Positions 26,923-35,948 of a stretch of 64,000 nucleotides of DNA are shown one piece after another. Positions within the stretch are counted from its first letter, which is position 1, and every line of letters begins with the position of its first letter. The translations under genes and the position numbers were made by a program. Source of the DNA: Alcanivoracaceae bacterium (GTDB taxonomy: Bacteria; Pseudomonadota; Gammaproteobacteria; Pseudomonadales; Alcanivoracaceae); contig JARGPN010000015.1 in the NCBI GenBank assembly GCA_029213045.1, forward strand, positions 1 to 64,000, written 5' to 3'. The notes under the pieces were generated by a model. That model was not told where the DNA came from. It did not search any database and worked only from the letters and a program-made list of their open reading frames with translations.

Positions 26923-27939
26923 TTAGTCGCTATAACCATCTGGGTTCTGATGCTGCCAGCGCCAATGGTCTCTGCACATGGCCTCTAGGTCACGTTGAGC
27001 AGACCAACCAAGCAGGCTCTTTGCAGTACTCGGGTCAGCGTAGCATTGCGCCACGTCCCCAGCCCGCCTTGGCGCTATGCAATAATTCACCGTCCGTTCG
27101 CTCGCCTTGGCAAACGCGGCCACCATATCTAACACACTGTAACCGCTGCCCGTGCCAAGATTCGTGGTAATCAAGCCGCCACGGGTTTGTAACGCTTTCA
27201 AGGCTGCGAGGTGCCCCTCCACTAAATCCATAACATGAATGTAGTCACGCACACCTGTGCCATCTGGCGTATCGTAATCGTCGCCAAACACGCTCAGCGC
27301 CTCGCGTTTGCCCACTGCGACTTGCGCAATGTACGGCATTAAATTATTCGGTACTCCGTTGGGATCCTCACCAATAAGTCCGCTTTCATGGGCGCCTGCA
27401 GGGTTAAAGTACCGCAGTAGCGCTATATTCCAACTCGTATCGGCGCGGTAGATATCGCGCAGCATTTCTTCGATATGCAGCTTGGTTGCGCCGTAAGGAT
27501 TGGTCGAGGAAAGCGGAAAGTCTTCAGTAATAGGAACTGATGCTGGATCGCCGTATACCGTCGCAGACGAACTGAAAACCAGTGAGCGAACATCCGCGTT
27601 GACCATAGCCTGAAACAATCGCAAGGAACCAACGACATTGCAGTCGTAATATTCCATTGGATTAGCGACCGACTCGCCTACCGCCTTTAAACCGGCAAAG
27701 TGCATCACCGCTGAAAATAAATTCGACGAAAATAACGAGGCTAATAACCCTTCATCACGAATATCACCACGGACAAACTGCGCCGTCTTACCTGTGATTT
27801 TTTCAACGCGCTGCAGGCCATCTAGTTTGCTGTTAGAAAGGTTATCGAGCACCACAACGTCGTAACCCGCTTCTAACAACACCAGCACCATATGAGTACC
27901 GATATAACCTGCGCCACCAGTGACGAGAATCTTATCCAT
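26923..27939 (-). CDS. galE: UDP-glucose 4-epimerase
   Basis: This SDR epimerase interconverts UDP-glucose and UDP-galactose. The 338-residue protein has VTGGAGYIGTHMV for NAD at the N-terminus, SSSATVYG, and the YGATKLHIEE catalytic Tyr-x3-Lys, followed by ALLRYFNPAGAH. The ATG at 27939 fits; two extra residues to a TTG at 27945 are rejected. It follows ugd after 57 bp and precedes galU. Activity on N-acetylated sugars is not excluded, but wbpP nearby is the likelier enzyme for those. Confidence 0.95.
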   Translation of the reverse strand: MDKILVTGGAGYIGTHMVLVLLEAGYDVVVLDNLSNSKLDGLQRVEKITGKTAQFVRGDIRDEGLLASLFSSNLFSAVMHFAGLKAVGESVANPMEYYDCNVVGSLRLFQAMVNADVRSLVFSSSATVYGDPASVPITEDFPLSSTNPYGATKLHIEEMLRDIYRADTSWNIALLRYFNPAGAHESGLIGEDPNGVPNNLMPYIAQVAVGKREALSVFGDDYDTPDGTGVRDYIHVMDLVEGHLAALKALQTRGGLITTNLGTGSGYSVLDMVAAFAKASERTVNYCIAPRRAGDVAQCYADPSTAKSLLGWSAQRDLEAMCRDHWRWQHQNPDGYSD

Positions 27940-27996
27940 GATCAAACGCCTTTCCTAATTCCTTTAATACTTACATCAACAATGCGTGACGCTATT

Positions 27997-29337
27997 CTAG
28001 CTAACGCTATTTACACTGTTGCCGCGCCCATATGCCCAATATTCCAGCCCAACGCGTTTCAAATATTCGGGATTAAATAAGTTACGACCATCCACAACGA
28101 CAGGAGACTTCAGCTGCGTCGCCAACCATTCGAAATCGACCGTTCTAAATTCTTTCCACTCGGTACAGATCACCAAAGCGTCTGCACCATCTACTGCTGC
28201 GTTACGGCTTTCAACAAAGGTGATTCCTTCGCTACCAGCGTAAATACGCTGTGCCTCTTCCATCGCTTTAGGATCGTACGCCGCCACTTTTCCGCCTGCC
28301 GCTAACACCGCATCAATCAACACCCGCGATGGCGCTTCACGCATATCATCCGTTTCCGGCTTAAACGCCAAACCCCATACGGCGATGGTTTTGCCGCTTA
28401 CACTACCTAGCGCGGACACCAACTTGGTAAATAGACTTTCTTTTTGAAAGGCGTTAACACCCTCTACGGCATGGAGTAGCTGCGGCGTGTAGCCGACTTG
28501 CTCCGCCGTACGCGCAAGCGCCTGAACGTCCTTTGGAAAACACGAGCCTCCGTAGCCCGCGCCAGCATAAATAAAGTCGTAACCAATGCGCGGGTCGGAG
28601 CCAATTCCGATACGGACATGTTCAACATCCGCACCAAGCTTCTCCGCCAAATTGGAAATTTCATTCATAAAACTAATTTTTGTTGCGAGCATGGCGTTTG
28701 CTGCGTATTTCGTCAGCTCAGCCGAACGCACATCCATGAAAATCATCTTGTCGTGATTGCGGTTGTAAGGCGCATAACATTCGCGCATCAGCGACTGCAC
28801 GCGCTCTGAATCAGTGCCCACAACAATTCGTGCGCCGCGAGTAAAGTCTTCAATTGCCGCGCCCTCCTTCAAGAATTCCGGATTGGAGCACACATCAAAC
28901 TCTATCTTCTCGGCACGATCCGCTAACACTGACGCGACGCGCGCTTTCACTTTATCGGCAGTACCCACTGGCACGGTCGACTTGTTGATCACCACTTTGT
29001 AGTCGTTCATGTACTGGCCGATGGTTTCGGCAACCTTTAGTACATATTTTAGATCCGCTGAGCCATCTTCATCAGGCGGCGTACCCACGGCGATAAATAT
29101 GACCTGCGCATGTTGAACCGCGTGTTCTGCATCAAGGGAAAAATTTAAACGCCCTAACCCAGCATTATTTTTTACCAACGCTTCAAGGCCAGGCTCATAG
29201 ATAGGGATGATGCCTGCTTTAAGGTTGTCTACGCGCTTAGGATCAACATCGACACAAATTACATCATGGCCCACATCCGCAAGGCATGCGCCCGCGACCA
29301 ATCCAACATAACCGGTGCCAAAAATCGATATCTTCAT
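27997..29337 (-). CDS. ugd: UDP-glucose 6-dehydrogenase (intact)
   Basis: This enzyme makes UDP-glucuronate. The 446-residue protein keeps all catalytic blocks that the paralogue at 24497-25795 has lost: FGTGYVGLVAGACLADVG for NAD, NKSTVPVGT, NPEFLKEG, KYAANAMLATKISFMNE, and the catalytic Cys in GAGYGGSCFPKDV. The ATG at 29337 has GGGAGC in front; a longer reading to 29385 is rejected. It is the first gene after a strong hairpin at 29500-29526, and probably begins a unit with galE, galU, the paralogue and pgi. Confidence 0.95.
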   Translation of the reverse strand: MKISIFGTGYVGLVAGACLADVGHDVICVDVDPKRVDNLKAGIIPIYEPGLEALVKNNAGLGRLNFSLDAEHAVQHAQVIFIAVGTPPDEDGSADLKYVLKVAETIGQYMNDYKVVINKSTVPVGTADKVKARVASVLADRAEKIEFDVCSNPEFLKEGAAIEDFTRGARIVVGTDSERVQSLMRECYAPYNRNHDKMIFMDVRSAELTKYAANAMLATKISFMNEISNLAEKLGADVEHVRIGIGSDPRIGYDFIYAGAGYGGSCFPKDVQALARTAEQVGYTPQLLHAVEGVNAFQKESLFTKLVSALGSVSGKTIAVWGLAFKPETDDMREAPSRVLIDAVLAAGGKVAAYDPKAMEEAQRIYAGSEGITFVESRNAAVDGADALVICTEWKEFRTVDFEWLATQLKSPVVVDGRNLFNPEYLKRVGLEYWAYGRGNSVNSVS

Positions 29338-29499
29338 ACATGCTCCCGAACAGCACAGCTGGTATCTAGGAATACAGGCGCACATGGCCTGACACGTCCA
29401 GACTGGCTAAATAAAATGACCGGAGGGATTCTATCACTCTACGAGGAAGATGTGACTTTATCAGGAGGGAATATCAGGCACGCAGAGATGGAAAGGGGC

Positions 29500-29526
29500 G
29501 CTGTGGCCGGCTTGGCCGGCCACAGC
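29500..29526 (-). terminator. Strong hairpin after wbpP-like gene
   Basis: GCTGTGGCCGGC (29500-29511) and its exact inverse GCCGGCCACAGC (29515-29526) make a 12-bp stem with a 3-nt loop, 7 bp after the epimerase stop on the minus strand. A pyrimidine-rich stretch (GCCCCTTTCC) follows. It separates the sugar-nucleotide part of the locus from the ugd-galE-galU block. Confidence 0.65.
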
Positions 29527-29533
29527 AAAGTGA

Positions 29534-30562
29534 CTATTTCAAGGATTCGACATACCACGGCATGGCTTCATCAATGCCCTGGCTAATATTGTAGGCCGGC
29601 TGATACCCCAACAAGGATGAAGCCTTGCTAATATCCGCCTGAGAATGGCGCACATCACCCGCGCGAAAATCCCGATATACAGGATCTTTCGTATACACCG
29701 CTCCACTGGTAGCAAGCGCCTCTTTGAGGAAGCTGAACAGCTGATTCAAGGTGGTACGGCCGCTCACCGCAACGTTATACACCTGATCCCGCGCGGCATC
29801 ATCCGTGGCCGTAGCAGCCAAGATATTCGCTTGCACAGCATTTTCGATATAACAAAAATCTCGGCTTGTTTCGCCATCGCCATTAATGAAAACATCATCA
29901 CCGTTAATCATCGACGCGGCCCACTTCGGAATCACCGCAGCATAAGCGCCCTCTGGATCTTGACGACGACCGAAAATATTAAAATAACGCAGGCCAATCG
30001 TTTTGAATCCATAGGTACGAGCGAACACACCAGCATAGAGCTCGTTTACATATTTGGTCACAGCATAAGGAGACAACGGAGAGCCGATATTTTCTTCAAC
30101 TTTCGGCAACGCCGGATGGTCGCCATAGGTGGAGCTTGATGCAGCGTAGGTGAAGCTTTTTACCTCTGCGTCTCGCGCAGCCACCAACATATTCAAGAAA
30201 CCGTCGATGTTGGCCTGATTCGTCGTGATTGGATCATTGATCGAGCGAGGCACAGAACCCAGCGCTGCCTGATGCAAAACGTAGTCCACACCATCAACCG
30301 CGCTTCGGCAATCCTCTAGATTGCGGATATCACCTTCGATAAAATGAAAACGCTGCCACGATTCAGCGCCAACCAACTGCTCCACTTGATCAAGGTTATG
30401 CTGATGCCCCGTCGCGAAGTTATCCAGCCCTACAACGTTTTGATTCAAGCGAAGCAGCGTTTCGACCAAGTTCGAACCGATAAATCCGGCGGCACCAGTG
30501 ACTAACCATTTCCGTGGCTTAGCCTGTAACTCGCTTTTAATTTTTTCGTATTGCTCCGACAC
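29534..30562 (-). CDS. wbpP: WbpP/TviC-type UDP-N-acetylglucosamine 4-epimerase
   Basis: This SDR enzyme epimerises N-acetylated UDP-hexoses and their uronic acids at C4. The 342-residue protein has [19 protein letters not shown], then [15 protein letters not shown] and [12 protein letters not shown] (catalytic Tyr-x3-Lys), and [21 protein letters not shown], typical of the WbpP/TviC group. It starts with a GTG at 30562 and GGGAG in front. With the tviB-like dehydrogenase at 39594-40886 it would yield UDP-GalNAcA, as in Vi antigen and P. aeruginosa O6. The hairpin at 29500-29526 closes it. Confidence 0.9.
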   Translation of the reverse strand: MSEQYEKIKSELQAKPRKWLVTGAAGFIGSNLVETLLRLNQNVVGLDNFATGHQHNLDQVEQLVGAESWQRFHFIEGDIRNLEDCRSAVDGVDYVLHQAALGSVPRSINDPITTNQANIDGFLNMLVAARDAEVKSFTYAASSSTYGDHPALPKVEENIGSPLSPYAVTKYVNELYAGVFARTYGFKTIGLRYFNIFGRRQDPEGAYAAVIPKWAASMINGDDVFINGDGETSRDFCYIENAVQANILAATATDDAARDQVYNVAVSGRTTLNQLFSFLKEALATSGAVYTKDPVYRDFRAGDVRHSQADISKASSLLGYQPAYNISQGIDEAMPWYVESLK

Positions 30563-30655
30563 GACTTTTACTCCCTTTATAAAGCCCTGATCGATTCAAC
30601 CGATCAAAACCAAATTCTAAACCTTCAACACTGCCTACCGTTCAGCAGCCACTAT

Positions 30656-31855
30656 TTAAGCAACGGGGTTCTCAGAGGCAATTGTCATAACCTCAGTTAA
30701 CGCCATGCATGTTCTACTAATTTCCTCTGACGTGAGAGTCGGATGCACCAAAAACATTAGACTTGTTTCTCCCAACTCTTTCGCCACCGGTAATCTCTCC
30801 GCCGGCCTAAAGGCTGTATCATCGAACGCTTTTTCTAGGTAAACCTCAGAGCAGCTACCAGAAAAACACGGCACGCCACGCTGCTGAATATCCGCCATGA
30901 TTCGATCCCGACTCCAGCCACTGGCTAGTTTCTCGGACTCGACAAAAACGTAGCACTTGTATGCGCCATGATGAATCGACTCAGGCACAGGCGGAACTCG
31001 CAATGCGGGAAAAGCGCTCGCTGTTTCAAATATCTTCATCGCGTTACTGAGGCGAGATCTATTCCATTCTTCCATTCGAGTAAGTTGAATACGTCCAATG
31101 ACGCCCTGAATCTCCGTCATACGCCAATTCGTGCCAAAGCTCTCATGCAACCAGCGAAAACCGGGGGCGTGCTCACGCTCGTACACCGCCTCCCAACTTT
31201 TACCGTGATCTTTATAACTCCACATTTTTGACCAAAGTTCACGGCTATTGGTTGTGACCATGCCCCCCTCTCCACCAGTGGACATGATCTTGTCTTGGCA
31301 AAAAGACCATGCGCCAATATGCCCAATGCTGCCAACGGAGCGACCTTTGTAGCGCGCACCATGGGCCTGAGCGCAGTCTTCAATAACAAACAGATTATGC
31401 TCGGCAGCCAACGCCATAATAGGGTCCATATCACAGGGCATGCCTGCAAGATGAACGCAGATTATCGCGCGTGTATGTGGAGTGAGTACCTGACGAATAG
31501 TCTCGGCAGTAATGTTTTGAGTATCACGATCAACATCTGCAAACACCGGCGCAGCACCAGCATTCACAATGCTGGAAGCAGACGCTAGAAAGGTGCGAGC
31601 GGTAACGATGACTTCGTCACGAATATCGGCGCTGGATCCAACACCAAGGGCCTTCAAGGCCACATCTAAGGCTAAGGTGCCATTCGCTAACGCCACCGCA
31701 TATTCAGCATCGGCAAATTGCGCAAACTCGCGCTCAAACTGACGACACTCTTCACCCGTCCAATAGTTAACTTTATTGGATAGCAAAACGCGTGAAACCG
31801 CTTCTGCTTCTTCAGAGGTGAACGAGGGCCATGAGGAAAATGGGGGAATCAACAT
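30656..31855 (-). CDS. pglE: PglE-type sugar-nucleotide aminotransferase (DegT/DnrJ family)
   Basis: This PLP aminotransferase of 399 residues acts on a 4-keto sugar nucleotide. It shows VALANGTLALDVALKALG, then FVIEDCAQAHGARYKGRSVG and the internal aldimine Lys in SFCQDKIMSTGGEGGM. The pathway partners are the wbpM-like dehydratase, the PglD-like acetyltransferase immediately downstream and PglC. Together they fit synthesis of UDP-diNAcBac or a close relative. DegT enzymes are hard to assign to a sugar by sequence alone. The start ATG at 31855 lies 47 bp after the PglD-like gene end. Confidence 0.87.
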   Translation of the reverse strand: MLIPPFSSWPSFTSEEAEAVSRVLLSNKVNYWTGEECRQFEREFAQFADAEYAVALANGTLALDVALKALGVGSSADIRDEVIVTARTFLASASSIVNAGAAPVFADVDRDTQNITAETIRQVLTPHTRAIICVHLAGMPCDMDPIMALAAEHNLFVIEDCAQAHGARYKGRSVGSIGHIGAWSFCQDKIMSTGGEGGMVTTNSRELWSKMWSYKDHGKSWEAVYEREHAPGFRWLHESFGTNWRMTEIQGVIGRIQLTRMEEWNRSRLSNAMKIFETASAFPALRVPPVPESIHHGAYKCYVFVESEKLASGWSRDRIMADIQQRGVPCFSGSCSEVYLEKAFDDTAFRPAERLPVAKELGETSLMFLVHPTLTSEEISRTCMALTEVMTIASENPVA

Positions 31856-31902
31856 TATGCTCCTGCAGGCGAAATCAAACGGCTCCCAAAAACACCGGTA
31901 CT

Positions 31903-32526
31903 TTAACCTATTAAAGGGCGAGCCGGGACGCCCACGACCGTAAAGCCTGCCTTGATATCACTCACCACAGCAGCGCCAGCTCCGACTATTACATTTGCGC
32001 CAATCGAAGTTCCTTGGCGCACAGACGCGCCGATTCCAACCCAAGTGCGATCACCAACAGTCACTGCACCCGCGAGATTGGCACCGGGGCTAATATGCAC
32101 GCAGTCACCCAAAACACAGTCATGGTCTACTGACGCCGAAGTATTCACAATGACGCCGTCACCAACACGGACATCAACGTTAACCACTGCACCGGCGAAA
32201 ATAACTGACCCAACACCGATAGACACATAGCGGCTAACCGCAGCACGCGGATGAATCAAACTTACTAGGGGCGCATTAACCTTGCGAAGCATTGCGAGCT
32301 TCTCATAACGAACTTCGCTTCGCCCAATCGCAACAACCACCCCATCGTAATCTGACAAAGAGTCTAGTAACGATTGCGCATTTCCCTTTACGGGCCAACA
32401 CCCATTCGTAAGAGTTTCAGGCCACCTATCATCGAAAAATGCTATTGAGTGCCATCCGCATTCAATAGCGCAATCTGCAACAACTTTACCGTGCCCACTA
32501 GCACCCAGTATCGCAAGGGTGCTCAT
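31903..32526 (-). CDS. pglD: PglD/NeuD-type sugar N-acetyltransferase
   Basis: This enzyme acetylates the new amino group of a UDP-4-amino sugar. The 207-residue protein has the N-terminal nucleotide-binding block LAILGASGHGKVVADCA, typical of NeuD/PglD. The C-terminal half is a left-handed beta helix with hexapeptides (VGDGVIVNTSASVDHDCVLG, then GVGSVIFAG type). His in the SVDHDC block matches the catalytic His of PglD. The start overlaps the PglC-like stop as ATGA, so the two are translationally coupled. NeuD-type O-acetyltransferases look alike, so function is set mainly by its neighbours. Confidence 0.85.
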   Translation of the reverse strand: MSTLAILGASGHGKVVADCAIECGWHSIAFFDDRWPETLTNGCWPVKGNAQSLLDSLSDYDGVVVAIGRSEVRYEKLAMLRKVNAPLVSLIHPRAAVSRYVSIGVGSVIFAGAVVNVDVRVGDGVIVNTSASVDHDCVLGDCVHISPGANLAGAVTVGDRTWVGIGASVRQGTSIGANVIVGAGAAVVSDIKAGFTVVGVPARPLIG

Positions 32527-33116
32527 GAACGCGGGCCTGTGAACTTAGACATCGTCGCCTCTCCGTTCGCCGAAATCCCATCCCGAACTAAGACTTTTTT
32601 TACTGTCAAAAACAAGATCTTTATATCAAGCCAAAACGATTGATTATCAACATACCAAACGTCTAAGCGGAATTTTTCATCCCAGCTTAACGCATTACGT
32701 CCATTCACTTGAGCCCAACCTGTAATACCTGGGCGAACATCATGACGACGAGCTTGCTCCGGAGAATAAAGCGGAAGATATTCCATTAGTAACGGACGAG
32801 GACCAACAAGACTCATATCACCCTTAAGAACGTTCCAAAGGCCTGGCAGTTCATCCAGACTTGTGGAGCGAAGAAATCGACCAAAAGATGTCAATCTTTG
32901 AGTATCTGGAAGTAATTTACCGTCGCCGTCTCTTTTATCTGTCATCGTGCGAAACTTTAGCATTTCGAATGAGACTCCATCCTTTCCCGGTCGCGTTTGC
33001 CGGAACAGTAAAGGCGAACCGTGAATAATGCGGACACATATACCAACAATCACACAAATAGGAACAAGAATTATAGAGGCAGTCAAAACCGCTGCGACAT
33101 CAAAAAATCGTTTCAC
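32523..33116 (-). CDS. pglC: PglC-type initiating sugar-1-phosphate transferase
   Basis: This membrane enzyme transfers a sugar 1-phosphate from UDP to undecaprenyl phosphate and so starts the repeat unit. At 197 residues it is a small PglC-type enzyme, not the larger WbaP. A re-entrant hydrophobic hairpin forms the N-terminus ([19 protein letters not shown]). Then come [43 protein letters not shown], and [19 protein letters not shown]. It starts with GTG at 33116. The linked PglD and PglE genes suggest that a diacetamido sugar is the first sugar of the polymer. Confidence 0.92.
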   Translation of the reverse strand: MKRFFDVAAVLTASIILVPICVIVGICVRIIHGSPLLFRQTRPGKDGVSFEMLKFRTMTDKRDGDGKLLPDTQRLTSFGRFLRSTSLDELPGLWNVLKGDMSLVGPRPLLMEYLPLYSPEQARRHDVRPGITGWAQVNGRNALSWDEKFRLDVWYVDNQSFWLDIKILFLTVKKVLVRDGISANGEATMSKFTGPRS

Positions 33117-33135
33117 AATCTACGTCCAGCCACGA

Positions 33136-34242
33136 CTAGTCTAAAAAAAAATCAAAGTATCTTCGCCAAACTGAACTTTGGTCGAAATTAGATACGGCCC
33201 ATTGCCTAGCGCCTTTATATCTCTGGCGAAAGGACGCCTTTTCTTCCGAAGCTCTTAAAATTTCATTTGCAACGCCAGAGGAATCTCCAAATTGAAAAAT
33301 CTCGCCCGTAACGCCTGCATTAACACTGTCTTTAACACCCACCACATCAAACGCAAAGGTTGGCACAGAACAAGCCGCCGCCTCGAGCGCCACGTTACCA
33401 AAGCCTTCACGGTGAGTTAGGAATAAATGGACATCTAACTTCATGAATACTTTATGTATATCATCGACATGAGGAACGTATTCGACCAGACCATCTGCAA
33501 GCAAGCCTGACAATTCTTGCTGTCCGACGTCATCTTCAACCTGACCAACAATTAAAAATTCAACGTCAGGATCCTCTGCCTTAACAGACCTCACGACCTT
33601 TGAAACCTCTTCAACTCCTTTGTCTTTACAAATACGGCCTATAACACCTACACGAAAAACGGAAGAGCTCTGCTTTTCTCGAAGCTCCGAGGAGAACCGA
33701 GATAAGTCAACGCCGTTAGAAGACCCCTCCCCTAGGACCACCATATCCTCTGGCTCGAAACCATCATCAATATAGGACTGCTTTAAAGATCTCGAAATTG
33801 CCACATTGGAATGAGATAAGCGGAAAACGATCAAATCAAAGAACAAAAAAAGCTTTCTCTTGAACCCTGAGTAGCCTTCATAGGCTCGCCCGCGAATTAT
33901 GGAATGACGTCTTTTCTGGCCGCATATGAATGATGCGATAGAACCTAACAACATCGCCTTCGGAGTCGAGTAGATCACGACATCAAAACGATTGAAAAAG
34001 AAAAAAAGAATCAAGCGAATAAGGCATGTTAGGTCCCATAACAAAGAAGGCTTACGACGAAAAGGAACTCTCACCACCCGTCCTAAGTTACGCCCAACCA
34101 AGGCCGCATGCTGGGACTCAGAGCCTCCCGCAACTAGAGTCAGCTCAACGTCGTAATTAGAGCACAAAAACTCAAGCTGGCCACGACACAAGACGTTGAA
34201 AGATATTGCATCTGTTATCACCATGCAAACACGCTTAGTCAT
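33136..34242 (-). CDS. Glycosyltransferase family 4 (A)
   Basis: This cytoplasmic retaining glycosyltransferase with a GT-B fold has 368 residues. The C-terminal half holds the donor site: VGVIGRICKDKGVEEV and the EGFGNVALE motif (E-x7-E), then GVKDSVNAGVTGEIF. The N-terminal half has a hydrophobic segment (LIRLILFFFFNRF) that may touch the membrane. Donor and linkage cannot be told; by position it may add the second sugar to the lipid carrier. It is 1 bp from the acetyltransferase gene upstream and 19 bp from pglC downstream, in one tight unit. Confidence 0.88.
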   Translation of the reverse strand: MTKRVCMVITDAISFNVLCRGQLEFLCSNYDVELTLVAGGSESQHAALVGRNLGRVVRVPFRRKPSLLWDLTCLIRLILFFFFNRFDVVIYSTPKAMLLGSIASFICGQKRRHSIIRGRAYEGYSGFKRKLFLFFDLIVFRLSHSNVAISRSLKQSYIDDGFEPEDMVVLGEGSSNGVDLSRFSSELREKQSSSVFRVGVIGRICKDKGVEEVSKVVRSVKAEDPDVEFLIVGQVEDDVGQQELSGLLADGLVEYVPHVDDIHKVFMKLDVHLFLTHREGFGNVALEAAACSVPTFAFDVVGVKDSVNAGVTGEIFQFGDSSGVANEILRASEEKASFRQRYKGARQWAVSNFDQSSVWRRYFDFFLD

Positions 34243-34243
34243 A

Positions 34244-34816
34244 CTATCTAATATCGTGCTTAGACTGAATTGCAGAGGGATTATCTATTCTATCTTTAAC
34301 TCGTACCGCAGGGACGCCTGCGTATACGCCATTTATCTCTGTGTCTCTTGTAACAACCGAATTAGCCGCTACAAGGTTGCCGGTTGCGACCGAAACACCA
34401 GCAGCCACCACCACGTGCGATGCCAACCACGTCCCTTTTCCAACGGATATGGGCGCGGGATGAGCGCCGCCCTGCTTCACTGAGCCATTCTTAAACCCGT
34501 GATTGGTCGACGACATAACGACATATGGAGCGAGAACCACTTCATCCTCTATAGACACACCGCCGATCGCGTTAATCCAAACCCCCTTTGCCAAATAGAC
34601 GTTAGAACCTATACGCAGCCGGTCTAATGATAGAAGAGTAACATCTCTACCTAACGTCAAGCCCTTAGGTCTTCCGACCAAAAACCACGAAACAAACAAG
34701 CCCCTTACTCGAATGAAAATTGAAATATCAGGAAGCCATGCTAGAACAAGCATGCAAAACCAAACCGGCAGAGCATATCTAACTTGATACTTAATCTCTT
34801 TAACTACCTTACTCAC
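34244..34816 (-). CDS. Hexapeptide-repeat O-acetyltransferase (WbbJ-like)
   Basis: This 190-residue left-handed beta-helix acyltransferase probably O-acetylates a sugar of the polymer. It starts at a GTG at 34816 with GGGAGGG in front, overlapping the stop of the neighbouring glycosyltransferase by 8 bp. A reading from 34912 lies inside that gene and is rejected. A hydrophobic stretch near the N-terminus (LPVWFCMLVLAWLPD) suggests membrane contact. The catalytic His lies in VVMSSTNHGF, followed by VGKGTWLASHVVVAAGVSVA and a C-terminal AGVPAVRVKDR. Confidence 0.82.
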   Translation of the reverse strand: MSKVVKEIKYQVRYALPVWFCMLVLAWLPDISIFIRVRGLFVSWFLVGRPKGLTLGRDVTLLSLDRLRIGSNVYLAKGVWINAIGGVSIEDEVVLAPYVVMSSTNHGFKNGSVKQGGAHPAPISVGKGTWLASHVVVAAGVSVATGNLVAANSVVTRDTEINGVYAGVPAVRVKDRIDNPSAIQSKHDIR

Positions 34817-35948
34817 ATACCCTCCCCCAGAATTCAATCTGGCGCGCCCTAGACATACTAGGATCAAACATCTCTCTAACCAACTCAACATTACGCCGAC
34901 CGAGGTTTTCACGCAGGTTTTCGTCTTTCGAAAGCTTCATAACAAGACTAGAAATCCCCTCAGAAGATTGCTGAGGCACCAAGCAATCAGCGGGCAAAAC
35001 CTCAGGCACACCACCAACAGCTGTTGCAATACACGGAAGCCCTACCGCCATTGCTTCCAGCAATGCCCGTGGCATCCCTTCCGTGTGAGAAGGCAAAACG
35101 AATATGTCTGAGTGAACTAGCAGTGAATACATCTTCTTACGATCCGTCACCGCCCCGACAAATTGGCAGTCGATGTTATTGGCGGCGGCTAAACGAGCCA
35201 GCTCCATCCGCTCAGATCCATCACCGATCAATAGCAACGAAACGTCTAACCCTTTATCAATCAAATCACCAATTGCGCGTAGCAAATCAGCATGTCCTTT
35301 TTCCTTTTCTAAGCGCCCTAATGCCACCAGCTTTAACGTTTCATTAAATCCATACGAGCATTTAGCCTGCGAAACCTCGGACAAATCAAAACTAGAAAAT
35401 ACGTATGATGGACGTGAACTTTCATAAAGCATCCTCGTCGATTCACTAACAAAACTATTAGCCTTCGAATATCGCGCCTGAAACCGCGCAAAGCGATCCA
35501 ACACCGAAGCCAAAACCCTTCCGACAAAAGTCCCCCCTGAATAACCAGCGACGCCCTTACGTATGTCGCCAGGAAACTCTCTGATATATGGCAATCTTAG
35601 AAGCATAATGTATATAAAAAGCAAATTTGAAATATTTCCGCTTCTCAACAAAAAATGGCTGTTACTTTTAACAATAGTGTAAGCTCGAATAAAAAGTGCA
35701 GGCAGCTTTAGTAGAAACTCCCGAGGCCCGACATAGTAGGGCATATCTAAAAATCGAACAGATTCGCCGTCTGCAGCTACCATGCCTTCTTCTAAAGCAG
35801 GAACAGACATAACTCTCGCAACCACATTCACTCGATCAAAATAAGAAAGATACTGCTCCCAATACACATAAGAAAAAGCCAGCTTTGTATACACTCTTTC
35901 CTCATAACGATAAAATCTGTGCTCGAGAGAAACGGTCAACTCTGTCAT
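34809..35948 (-). CDS. Glycosyltransferase family 4 (B)
   Basis: This is a second retaining GT-B glycosyltransferase, 379 residues. Donor-site blocks are LVALGRLEKEKGHADLLRAI, VLPSHTEGMPRALLEAMAVG (E-x7-E) and CIATAVGGVPEVL. It has no clear membrane helix; the N-terminal half has hydrophobic patches (FLLKLPALFIRAYTIV). The start ATG lies directly after the Wzy stop at 35949. It probably adds the third sugar, which cannot be proven from sequence. Confidence 0.88.
   Translation of the reverse strand: MTELTVSLEHRFYRYEERVYTKLAFSYVYWEQYLSYFDRVNVVARVMSVPALEEGMVAADGESVRFLDMPYYVGPREFLLKLPALFIRAYTIVKSNSHFLLRSGNISNLLFIYIMLLRLPYIREFPGDIRKGVAGYSGGTFVGRVLASVLDRFARFQARYSKANSFVSESTRMLYESSRPSYVFSSFDLSEVSQAKCSYGFNETLKLVALGRLEKEKGHADLLRAIGDLIDKGLDVSLLLIGDGSERMELARLAAANNIDCQFVGAVTDRKKMYSLLVHSDIFVLPSHTEGMPRALLEAMAVGLPCIATAVGGVPEVLPADCLVPQQSSEGISSLVMKLSKDENLRENLGRRNVELVREMFDPSMSRARQIEFWGRVCE

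Noticed and set aside
34817-34912. Longer start of the hexapeptide acetyltransferase
   Set aside because: It would overlap the glycosyltransferase by about 100 bp; the GTG at 34816 has GGGAGGG in front and gives an 8-bp overlap.
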